64,000 nt of DNA from Chionis minor. Its lineage: Eukaryota > Chordata > Aves > Charadriiformes > Chionididae. Positions 25,725-37,035 of this stretch are shown here, piece after piece. The stretch lies in NCBI GenBank assembly GCA_013398295.1, contig VZSF01000639.1, forward strand, positions 124,001 to 188,000, given 5' to 3'. A program made the translations under genes and the position numbers. Numbering within the stretch: the first letter of the stretch is position 1; each line of letters begins with the position of its first letter. The notes below the pieces were generated by a model. The model made no database searches, had not been told where the DNA came from, and was given only the letters and a program-made list of their open reading frames with translations.

Positions 25725-27345
25725 TAGCATTTTATACAGGTACATTGTGTATGCCCAGTAAGGCAAAACTACCTGTGGAAGGCAGTTGCTAGCTGCCGCT
25801 TGTCGAATACTGCTGTCATGAAAGATGCTAAGAGTTTCCAGTCTCGTGCCTACTCGTTTTCACCTGTTAAGTTCAGATTCGTGGATGAAACAAACGCTCA
25901 TATTGTGGTGCATATTTTCAGCGTCCTGAGTGCAAAAAGGGAGAGTGTAACAAATGCAGAAAGGACAGGATTAAATTCCCTTCGGCATTTGCTTAAAACC
26001 GTGTGATCATTAATCCTTCATTTCCTGCTTTTCCGACATCTTAGGGATTCCAACTAAATTCCCTGTTTTGATGGAAAGCATCACTTTAAAATTTCATTAA
26101 AAAAATAGAAAATTAAGTTGGCAGCATACATGTTTCATCATCTACAAGTTCAGTCTCACAGAGGCTGAAGTTTGACAGTGTACATGTGGGTATAAAGCAG
26201 GCTGGAGGTGTAACAGACAATGTCACCAAAGACTGCAAAGAGAATTAGAGGGGAGAATCATGTGATGAAGTAGTATTTATTTGCATTGTCTGACAGAATG
26301 CTTTACCTAATATTAATTCACACATTTCCATTAAAATAATAATGACATAGCTAATTACCAAAATATATTTTCAGACTCTCTAAAGAAAAAAAAAATTGTC
26401 TAAATCTGGAAGAATTTCCAGAATTTAATTAAAGAATTTAATTTGACCAATGAAAACTCATATATTGTCAAGAAAAAAACAAAACCCACAGGGACAATGC
26501 AAGAACATGGGTTGTATGTTATTGCCTTCCTGAGGTTTGAGTCGGTATTTTCCTGAAATACTGTCAATGCAGCTCTGTGCCAGGTGATTCAGTACTAGGT
26601 CCATCAAGCACCAGAACTTAAATGTTCTCCTCACTTGGTTGTTAAGGGCTGGGCTTTGCATTTCCTGCCTTTTTTGAACTTACCTCTTTTTTCTTCTTTT
26701 TTTCCCCCTTTTCCCTTTTATTTCTCTGTTCTGTATCTGAAACTTAAAAAAAATAAAATATATATATAAAAAAATAAAAATTAACAAGTCTTTATTTCCT
26801 AGTGAATAGAGATTGCATCTCTCCTCCCAGGGCTTGCTCAGGGTCAGTAACAACTTCTGCGAGAATGATTTATTGACTTCTCTACTCTGACCAGAATTAA
26901 AACTGTCACCAAAGGGCCTGTAGTCCCTAGGCACCAGCTTGGCCTTCTCAGTCAATCTGCCAGAAAGATAGCTTTAGTTACATAGCAATTAAAAGACTTA
27001 TTTCATGGTGAGTAACTAAAGGGAAGTGGAGGGCAGAGAGAGAAAGGTTAACACACTGAGGCAGAAACAGCACAGAGCACTAATTCTGTGCTTATATGGA
27101 AGTCTCTCCTCTCCCATCATCTCTCCCTGTTGTTCATTTTCCACTTTTACTTTGTATACATCTCTTAATTTATTGAACCATTTTTGGGAACCTTGGAGGC
27201 TTTATGAAAAGAGTTAAGATGACTGGGCTAAAAATGCTACAAGTTTACTTCATGGCATCTTATACCTAGCATCACGAGGGATCAAGGCCTGTGATTGTGA
27301 ACAATTTTATCATCCTTGCTGTTTTCCATCTTTTTTCCCTTCTAG

Positions 27346-27388
27346 GTGTGGACCTGTTGTCCAGTTTAATCCAAATTTGACAGGAAAG
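27346..27388 (+). other. Weak candidate exon (43 nt)
   Basis: A strong pyrimidine tract ending TTTTTTCCCTTCTAG (to 27345) is followed by 43 bases and a donor-like AAG/GTAACA. One frame is open, starting after one base, and would read CGPVVQFNPNLTGK. The other two frames contain stops. I recognise no protein family. Pseudo-exons of this quality are common in vertebrate introns, so this is no more than a candidate. It does not chain in frame with the candidate at 34748-34778. Confidence 0.13.
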
Positions 27389-28852
27389 GTAACAGCCTCC
27401 ACAGTGCAGGAGAGGGGGTCCCCCTTAGTGCTCTGCTGAGAAAACAGCACCCCAAGTATAACCTTTACTAGGCACTAGAGACTACAAGTGAAAAGCTCTG
27501 TTGTGAAAAGAAGGAAATTTTAAATATAGGTTTGAACCTCACTGGAAACCAACTGGCACACAAACCCATAGGAAACTTGGCTTCATCACTTCCTTTTTTT
27601 ACAGTCCTACGTTTTTTGTGATCAACCAGCTGCTTAGCATCCCTGGAAAAGAGTTGTTCATCCCTGTGGAAATCAATGTAACGTCTATGTGAATTTCAAA
27701 GGCGTTTCATTAATACAATTCTTGGTGGTGGAATCAAGCTCATGCAGAATCAATGCATTAGGATTCTCTTTGTTTTGTCTTTATGGTGGTTTTGGAGAAT
27801 TAATGTCTGCTCATGCTGTCATCTTCTGCATTGTGGTATGCCAAGGAGGAAACAATGCTTTTTGGATGGCTGGTTGAAATTACGTGCTTTTCTTAGTGCT
27901 TATTGGTTTGCTGTCTTGTCACTTGATGACTGGTGTATCTCATGATGGACTCCAGGCCTTCAGGTCTTACAGAGTTGCCATTCTAGTAGCACTTAATGAA
28001 TTAACACTAGTACATGGTGCTGGTATTGTGAAATTTACCTTGTTTGGCTGCAGGGATGGATTGTATCAGGGAATGGTTCAGCAGACCTGAAAGAATCCTT
28101 TCTTACTAATAGGGCAGCCAGTTTTACACTGGTTTTGTAGAAGGACACTTGCAGACATACTTTTTAGCCACAGCTTCCTTTCCCAACTGACTTCCTGTGG
28201 CGAAGAATTGATGTCAAAACTCAATACTACAGTGGCACTGTGGGGATTGAAATGTGATTCAAGCCCTATTTTGCTACATTCGGTAAGTGCATAGATGTGT
28301 TTATTCCAAACAGGTATTATAAAGAAAATAATAATAAATGTCATTGAATATGTTGATCACAAAGAGATTAAATGACATCTCAGACTTGCAGAGGAAGTCT
28401 GCGACATAACTGTGGGTTGAACTCCAGATTTTCCGCATATCAGCGTAGTGTTTTAATGACCAAATCCTACAATTATTTTACCAGGGAAGCATTCATCACT
28501 GAAGCACCTGTGTGCCAGACAGGCTTTAGTATCATACGTGGACTAGAAAGTAGGTCTTTTTCTTACTAAATCCTCTCTATCAAATAAAATTTTGGTGGAA
28601 CTTAATGCCCAAGTGTATTTGAGACTTATAGGAAATAATGAAGTCACTGTGAGTTTCTCCTAACCTTAGTCTGCCAATGCATCTTAGTTTGTTCATTGCT
28701 GGAGCAAATGAGTCCCCTGTCAGAGTTGAAGGCTGTTCTACCTGTCTGAGAGAATTTCATGTGAGGTGTGCAAAGATCCCTGGGGCCAGTTTAAGATAAC
28801 CAATTTAATTTAAAGTGCATACAAATCTGAATTTGAAGTAACTCTTAGAAGC

Positions 28853-31800
28853 CTTTTTTTTTTTTTTGGTTTGGTTTTTCTGGGTTTTTAGTTCACAACA
28901 TCACATATCCACAGAGTTCTTAGTGGAACATCCATTTATTTCCCATTGACCAGATCACAGTAAGCAAAGTATAAAAAAAGGTTCATGGCAAAGAGGAAAG
29001 TTAGTGGCATTGTCAATTGGAAGCCTTTGATAAAAATGTTAGCAATTTTGACTTACAGTATTGTCATTGAACCCAGTTTGAATTTCTAGTCGCAACAAAT
29101 AGTGGGGGGGAAAAAAAAAGCGCACCTTTGCTGAAGAGGGCTGGCAGCCAGCCTTGCAAATTTTGGGCACCTTACTGGTAACAGATGAAGGCTTCATCCT
29201 GTCATGAGAATATCACTGTAATTTACAAAGACTGTATAGCAACGAGTCTGTGTTGTCAGACATGAAATAACATCTGGAGTTACATTGTATCCAGGCTGTT
29301 TCCTATTTTATTGAAGCTGTTTAGTATACATTGAAGTCCTTTGGGAACTGGAAATCCCCAAAGCTTTTTTTTTCCTTCCTCCAGTCTACAGTGGAAATGC
29401 ACCTCCCTGCTCTGGATGCATTCATTGTTCTGAAGCCTCCCCCCGCCATATGTGTATGATGCAGAAGAGGAATTCTAGAAACAGCAGGATTTTGAGTCTT
29501 GGGAATACCAACCCAGTGACCCCACTGAATGCTGTGTGTCTGTAAACATGGATGTTCATATTAGCTTTACCATGTCTTTCTATGCCGTGGAGAGTCTATC
29601 AACAGAGATTTAACTCTGCATAGAACTATAAGGAAAGAATCAAGATCCCAGTCTCCACTTTTATTCTAGTCCTTTCAAAGGCTTATTTGTGTGCTAAAAG
29701 GCCACTACCACCCAAATTGGCACCAAGTTCAGTTAAATGATTTGTTTTTCATTTGAAGAGATAAAGCTCTGTCGGAGTTTTATGTTGGAACAGCTCTTTA
29801 CGTAAAGTGAGGTTTTTGGGAGGGAAATGAAGAATAAACAGCACTTTGGGGGCATGATTTGGCCTGAATGAAACACAAGTTGCTTAAAAAACATGAAAAC
29901 CCCCAAACAAAGCCCCCACCAAACTAATTGTTTTGGGAGAATAGAATAAGTCAGAACATTCTTCAGAAATTTTTGGTAAAACAGCTTCTAGTCGAGAGTA
30001 CCAGGAATTGCTGAAATTAAGTTTTAAAATTCCTCAAGTAGCACATAAACTAAGAGTCAAACTTTCAGGGTAATTTATTAGTGTTGTCTTTTAATTAATT
30101 CATGGATCATTGTGCAGTTGAGGTGTGTGATGTAGATGATGCCATCAGAGATACTCCCAGCTACTCCTTGTCAACATCCGAGGGCTGCTTTCTTTCCTGG
30201 GATAATGGCTAGCTATCTGTGTTTACATTTTGGGTATGTTAACGTGCATTATACATGTCCCTAAAAAGTCAGCAATTCTCCATTTTCAGGCTTGGACTAA
30301 AAAGTTGGTAGCTAACCCTGCTGGAGATGACGTAGAACTGGTATCATCAAACCAGGATGATGCAGACAGTGGTTCTTATTCCAACCCAAATATAGCTTGA
30401 TTTTCTGTGCACATAAAGAAAATAGTAACTGGCACAAAATTAGGCAGGTTTTGTGTCTTGTTAATGGTTGTTGCTTCATTTTCCCAAAAGGTATGCATGG
30501 GCCCTCAAATATGGATTCTCTGTAGGTCTTCGTTTGCACTCAGCCAAAAAAAGGCAGGACTGGGGGTAGAATTAAGCGGGAATTAAAAGATCAATTCTGT
30601 TCAAACCAGACTTAAAACTAAAGCCAGAAAAGCTCTGCTTTGAACCTGTGAAAAGTACTGTTTCCCTTGTTAACACTTTTCTAGCTTCTGTAAACACAAA
30701 TCTACCCAGCTTGTGGTTTTTCTGTAGCTTCTGTCATTGCAGCTTCACCCTTGGGAAAGATGCAAGGCTAAATCTCTCAAAAGAACTATCCGACTTACTA
30801 GTAAAACTAGTTGTACCGTAAAGTTTGTGTTAAAATAAAAACCTTTCAGATTAATCCTGGAAGTGAGTGATGTTCTTCTTAAGTGGTCTCTTAATGAAAT
30901 ATGTTTCCTATTATAATTTTAGGATTTCATCCAGACTCATTGGATTTTAATTCATTGGAAATATAGTTGTGACTTCTTTAGATAGTGGATGTAACCTTCA
31001 GTGAATTTTTTGCTTTTATAAAACTCATGCTTCTCTGAATTAATAGATGACAGAAGAGGGCAAGGTCTTCAATTTGTTATAAGTTTTACTCTGAAACGAT
31101 GTGCGCCAATGATACTCCTACAATGTAAAGGAGTGTTGGCAGCGAACAATATGAAATGTCAAGGAAAGGGCAGAAGTGGGGAAGGGATTTTAACATACTG
31201 GTATCATGCTATGTCCTCTTTTTGATAAGCTGTAATGACAGTGGCTGTCAAAGCTGTCAGGGTACTGAAGGGCCCTTCTTTAGCCATATCTCTCTGTTAT
31301 CGACAGGCAAGGATAAGTGTCTGCATGTGCCTATACATGTATATGTGGAGAGATATAGTTTGATCGCTTTTAGTCTGGGCAATAAGAAAAGATGATACTC
31401 TGATTCTCATTTGTAATTATTAAATTTCCATAAAGTCTTTGGTGCTGTGTGCATGGTCATTTCTTCTGCTCCTGTGATGTAATACTAGGGAGCTCATATA
31501 ATTATAGATAGTTAATGGATATCTGTTTTGTGTATATTATGAGAACGTATGTCTGTTACAATCTATACCTGTGATAAATGTATTACTCCAGAAGGATTTT
31601 AGTTAACTGTAAGGCTTTCTAAGAAAGGGATGAAAAGAACCTTTTCTTTCAGTACCTTTCTAGAACTGCTGCAGTGGAATGTTCCAAATTCAGATACTCT
31701 CAGGTTTCTAACATCATCTAAGAGTGGGCAAGTTTTAGCAATAGAAACATGCTCAATACCCTGTCTTTATGTTATGTTTCATCTGCATGAGAAACTCCTT

Positions 31801-34800
31801 AATTAACTGAGATATTGAAATATAAGCAAACATTCATAATGTAATTGTATTTGGGAAGAGACCTTTGGGCAGACTGAGATAAATCAGGGGTGGAATTGTC
31901 AAAATCTTGGATTTTTTGATTGGGTGGATTTGCCAGTTCCCTACTATATCCACGCCCTGCCTTTTAGTGGGTCAATGTCCTTTGCTCTTTTTTTTTTGAG
32001 GATAATACTAAAATGTTCTCTGCTGACATAACTCCATGAAAATGAGTGTATTTGCAGGAACAGTTTGGTCTTTTATTTTTTCAGTAATGTCAATTAAATC
32101 ATCTTGCTCATCTTGAACTTAAATTCTAGTCATTACATGAGTTTAACTTCTCGTTGTGCCAACATGAGTATTGCCAGAGTGAAAAAAGTGAATCTGAGAA
32201 GCGCATAAGCAGCATATGGGTAGAGATTTGTAGAACATGAGATAAAAGTACCTGTGCAGAGAAATATTACTTCAATTTTAAAAATAGCTACAAGGAAAGG
32301 AGCAAATGCAACACAGAGCGATTTTGTTTTCCCATTCTGGTGACTCCAGTGGTGTACAATTGTTTTTTTTAAAATGTTTCATCAGAAATATATCCGGTAT
32401 GGTAGATTATCCACACTTCTTACAGGTTGAGAACCATATACAGATGTAAAAGAACAGTATACATACAGTTTGGCAGCATTACTATTCAGGTTCACTGATA
32501 CAAACCCCTTTGAAGCATTCGGCTTGATGACTGATTAGTCATTTAATTTCCAGCACCATGTATGATTGGGTTCAGTTTTTTTCAGTGACTGCTGTGGCCT
32601 TTCCATTGTATCCTGGAGCCCTAGCCATAAAACTGCTGTGAAGGAAACATAGAAGCGAAAGCATAACAGCGATACTGCTGGTCTGGGTTGCAAAAGTAGC
32701 ATCTTTAGTTCTCAAATTACCAAACAGTTCTAAGGAAAGATGGAAAATTCTGCTCTAATCCTTTAGCAATATCTCCCCTAAATCAACTCTATTAATTCTG
32801 CTGTTTGATAACTGCTGAACTGGCATTCCGGAGTATATTTTTTTAATGGGAATTGATCTGTCTTCTTCCCCGCATTTTTTCCTGATGCACTGAGACTGGA
32901 TGGCAAGATTTGTAGACTAGCATTCATGAGAGATTATGATGTAGCTAAAACTTGTGTGATCAAAGATACTTGTTGTGTTTATGATGGTGGTTTGACAGGT
33001 CCTTTGGGAAGTACAATTCCTATTTTTTGCACCAAAGAATGACTTCACCTCTTCTAATACAAATACAGATGCAGAGAATCACAGTGAGGCTGTTTGTGTA
33101 GAAGAGTGATGTAACAGTTGTTTAATATACCGTTATTATTAAATTAGAAACAGAATTTCATTCTGTGATGATTTCCCTGCACATTTCTTTATCTTTCTGG
33201 ACTGTCATTTGGCCAGCTGCCCCCCAGAGTAGAATCACTTAGGCTGTGAAGTGCTGAGTGCAATCTTCACATTGCAGTAACCTGGAGGGCACAGGGAATG
33301 GAGACAGTTTCTCCTTATCTCCTTTTCGGTAAGGTAAGACTGGACTGGCAAAGCAAGGATTCCTGCTGCTTTTTCTGTTGCCTAGCCAGCCATCTTCTGC
33401 CTGCCGAAACACAAACAGCTGCTGTACATCCAGGGTATTCATACTCCTGCTGCTCCTTAACAATACAACATGCTATGCAAAAGCTTGAAGAAGTGTTTAG
33501 GGCCCCTTCACTGAGCCCTCCTTCCTGCATTTACATGACCTGCATCTGCAGAGATGAAGATCCCTACATTAAGCATGCAAAGGGTTTGGGGCCTTGCTAA
33601 CCATTAGGAGTGGGAGATGTGTCTAAGGATATGGTTGATACTTTGCTGCCTAGTTCAGAATGCTGTTGCATCACAAATCTGCGATCCAAAGGCTTGGCTG
33701 GAGTACATTTTACTTTTCATCGTATACAGCGTACATATCTGATGAAACCAAATAGTACAAATGTTTCTTGGCGCTGCAGGTAGTGGTGAAGCAGAAGGCA
33801 TTTACCTGTGGATTCTGGTCTTGCTACTGCTGTTGGTGTAGATGCTGTAAAAAAAGGAATAGGTGCCTCTTGTCCTGCAAGCACACTGGTCTAGAAAGAG
33901 TTTTTACAGACAATGCTCTAAACCAATGCTGGCGGAAGTAGGTAATTTTAGAGGGGGTAATCAAGTTTAACAAGAAACAGCTGTTAAAGCTGGAAGTATC
34001 AGATTAGAAAGGTGTTTGGTGAATTAAGGATATGTACTGAAGATGAAGAGTCAAAAGGCATTTAGCGTGCAACTTCTGAATCCTAGAAGAGATGACATGA
34101 TTTTTATTTACATGCAGCTTAACATTGAATGCTCTCTCTTTTGAGAGTTCATTCAAAGATCTTTAGTTTGGTTCTAAAATTTTGGTTTATGTTTGAGGGG
34201 ACAGTGGACGCCTTATTGATTACAAATTTATTTGCAAACACTAACACATGACGCAGCTCTTGAGAGGTAATATTAAAAGTGGAAGCTTTAGAAGGCCAAG
34301 TGAGCAGCTTTTAAGCCTGAACTTCAGTGTCCCTTGCTGCCAGAAACCTTCAGCTTGTATTTCTTCTGTGGTATGTAGCAACTGTGCTGACACCCAGAGG
34401 CTTGATCCTTAGACCTGTGGAGTCAATGGCCCAACTCTCAGGGTCATCAGTGATGCTGAATCAGGGCCCAAAATGGCAATTCCATAACTTACTGGCGGTG
34501 TCCTACAGGGCAAAACACGGCCATCCTCAGCCTAGTTCTTAGTTGCTGAATAAAAGAACCAGGACTGTCTTTCTGTCTTGCATTTGGTTTGTGTTTATTG
34601 AAATCAGTATTGTAAGCTTGCAGTTTGGAAAAGTAACACTTCGGTTCCTTTTAATAATGGAAAACACCTATCTGAATCCATCATTTAGATTTTATTTAAC
34701 AAACCTTTCCTTCTCCCTCCACCCTTTTCCTTGTTTTATTATCCCAGATGGTACCAGGCTAAGGATGAAGGAGAAATGGTAAGTTATTTAGTAGTCAGCC

Positions 34801-36768
34801 TATAGCAGGTTGGTGAATTAAAATACATATGAAAAAAAAAATTACACCAGCACTTTCTACATTATTAAAATAACAGGTTTTATTGAGCTGAATATGTGTA
34901 CAATGGTGTTTGTATAAATAGCTGTGCTGGAGAGAGATGAGTGGCTGCTTCTGTATTCCCATATTCTATTCATTAACTTGTTACAGCTTAACATGGCTTT
35001 TGTTCCAGTGATGGTTGCGGTATTTTGATATGGCATATTGGGAAAAATGGGCAAGCACAAACACTCAAGGGAAAGTGTCCTTAACATTCAGCTGATGCAG
35101 CCGTAGCAGGGCGAGAAGGGAGAGTGTTTGCAGCCTCTTTTGCAGTTTGTGACATAATTTGTTAAAGAAACAAGATTTTCTTGCTCCCTGTCTGATAGAT
35201 AGGCCAGATAAATGAGAGAGATAATAGCTCATTGTTTCCTGCTCTTTGAATGACATTTCTCTATTGTCTTAAAGCCTCAGTGGAGTGAACTTAACACAGT
35301 GGGCTTTGTTGAAACAAAAGCACTTGTGCCCCATGTCACCAGAGAGCTACAGTGGAAATGCTAATTTGATAGCAATGGAAGTGTTTTGAGGTGGAGCCAA
35401 TGGGCTAAATATGAGATCCTAAGCATCAGCTATTTACAACCTTTGGTTTTCTGTCCTGGGTGAGCAGCCTGTTTCACAGGAACATCAATTTTTGTGCCTT
35501 GTCATTTCACCAATTGCATCATGCAGGCAGATTTCAAATACCTTAGGAGTAACCATAGTAACTGCAGGTCATTTAAATATGCTGAAAGAAAAGGAATTCC
35601 CTCCCTCGTAAAAACCCTTCAGTCAAACAAGCTCCAAAGGTACAGCAAGATTGAGATTCTCTGCTGCAAACTGGCACTGCTCCACTGGGTTTTAGTAAGG
35701 TTCTGTGGATTTGCACAGGTTGATCTAGTTCTAAAAGTATCGACAGAGCAAATTGGTGTATGTGGGTGTAGCTTCCACAGGAAGACGGAGCTGTGGCTGC
35801 TGGCACAAGGATAGATTTGCGTCTTTGTAGATGTGCCTGCCTGTCTGCTCAGGCAAGCACGGATGTGCCCTGCTCATTCTCTTCTCTGCTCCTGAAAAAT
35901 GTCACGTTTGGTATCTGACACAGAACTACTATTGCTTTTGTGCTCTTATTAGTAGAGCTATATCAAAGCCTCTGGTTTTACTTTGGCAGGGTTTCTGTAG
36001 TCAGTTTAGGATGGGTTATAAGTCTAATCTTAAATGTTCTGAATCAGAATTTTAATGCAATTGGGTAGGCCTAATTCCAAGTGCAACTTGATACACTTGG
36101 CTATTGTCTAATATCACAATGTCATCCATGCAAGAACACAAGGAATACGCTCCGATTTGAGCTGTCTTTTTGTTGTGACGATGAGAAAAATCTAAATTTC
36201 CCTTTCACTCCTAACCTAAACTTACCCTTACCTACAGCTCTTAAATTTTGCCTGTTCACTTTGTTTATTAAACAGAAAATCAGGGTGCTGTATTGTTATG
36301 GAGGCCCAGAATGTTTTATTAAGAAGAGTTATCCATCTGTTCACTTATTGATTCATTGAATAATTCTCCCAGGTTCATGCTTACATTTATTTCAGTGGAA
36401 CGTGGTGCTGGTGATTCTAAATGTCAGTCATTCTTTTTTTTTTTTTTCTGTAAGGAACTCTTCATCTTTACTCTGAGTTTATAATACAACAGTATAAATG
36501 CATTTAATTTAGATTAATCATGTATTTGTTAACTTTTCTGAAAAAGTCAAGGCCTAAGCTAGGTAAAATTCAAGTAAGCGATTGTTTCTAACTCCTAAGC
36601 TGAATATGCTTATGAAGCAGCTATGTACTGACTGGAGATTTTGGTGTCTGTGCTGGTTGTTAAGAAAACTATGTTATCTGCAAGAATACTTTAATTGTCT
36701 TGTTTGACATATCAGTGAGAATTAAAACTAGGCTAAATTTTGAGTCCATTTATAGATTTAATAGCAAA
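28853..36768. other. Non-coding single-copy stretch
   Basis: It opens with a T-rich/TTTGG tract (28853-28895, perhaps a decayed poly(A) of a minus-strand retroposon). Otherwise it is unique AT-rich sequence with an A/C-rich tract at 29885-29925, a poly(T) run near 36433 and a weak exon candidate at 34748-34778. No gene or transposon body is recognisable. Confidence 0.5.
34748..34778 (+). other. Weak candidate micro-exon (31 nt)
   Basis: A long pyrimidine-rich stretch (about 34702-34745) ends in CCCAG. It is followed by 31 bases and a consensus donor ATG/GTAAGT. The second frame is open and would read WYQAKDEGEM. The first frame has a TAA, and the third is open too. The splice signals are good, but 31 bases carry too little coding information to assign a family. 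Chance remains the main alternative. Confidence 0.15.
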
Positions 36769-37025
36769 TAACCACAGAATCACAGAATGTTAAGGGTTGG
36801 AAGGAACGTCTAGAGATCATCTGGTCCAAATCCCCTGCCAGAGCAGGTCCACCTAGAGCAAGTTGCACAGGATGGCGTCCAGACGGGTTTTAAATGTCTC
36901 CAGAGTCGGAGACTCCACCACCTCTCTGGGCAGCCTGTTCCAGTGCTCTGCCACCCTCAAAGTAAAGAAGTTCCTCCTCATATGCAGATGGAACTTCCTA
37001 TATTTGAGTTTATAAATACCTCCAT
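36769..37025 (-). mobile_element. CR1 LINE, 3' fragment
   Basis: The plus strand starts with AATCACAGAATGTTAAGGG, the reverse complement of a CR1 3' end. It continues through a short 3' UTR into the C-terminal codons of CR1 ORF2. Only about 0.26 kb survives, so the copy is strongly 5'-truncated, as is usual for incomplete target-primed reverse transcription. The C-terminal sequence closely resembles the larger minus-strand copy at 40431-42740 (both end DAILCNLL), which points to the same CR1 subfamily. Confidence 0.92.
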
Positions 37026-37035
37026 CATCTTTCAT
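36853..37035 (-). pseudogene. CR1 ORF2 C-terminal fragment
   Basis: An open stretch of 60 codons ends in the natural CR1 stop. Recognisable residues are YRKFHLHMRRNFFTLRVAEH and the final DAILCNLL. This is the region after the reverse-transcriptase domain, so nothing catalytic is present. The first few codons lie outside the recognisable element, and the apparent start methionine is fortuitous. Confidence 0.88.

Larger units (their letters stand above)
19553..28852. other. Non-coding single-copy stretch
   Basis: No gene is recognisable. It contains AT-rich alternating sequence (22105-22170), a 9-bp perfect hairpin (25703-25724), a pyrimidine tract running into an A-rich/TATA tract (26670-26775), and one weak exon candidate (27346-27388). 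Open frames up to 141 codons (19655-20080, minus strand) look like chance. Confidence 0.5.

Noticed and set aside
33278..33328. Exon-like stretch between an AG and GTAAGG with one open frame
   Set aside because: The upstream pyrimidine tract is weak and competing donor sites overlap, so it is probably a pseudo-exon.
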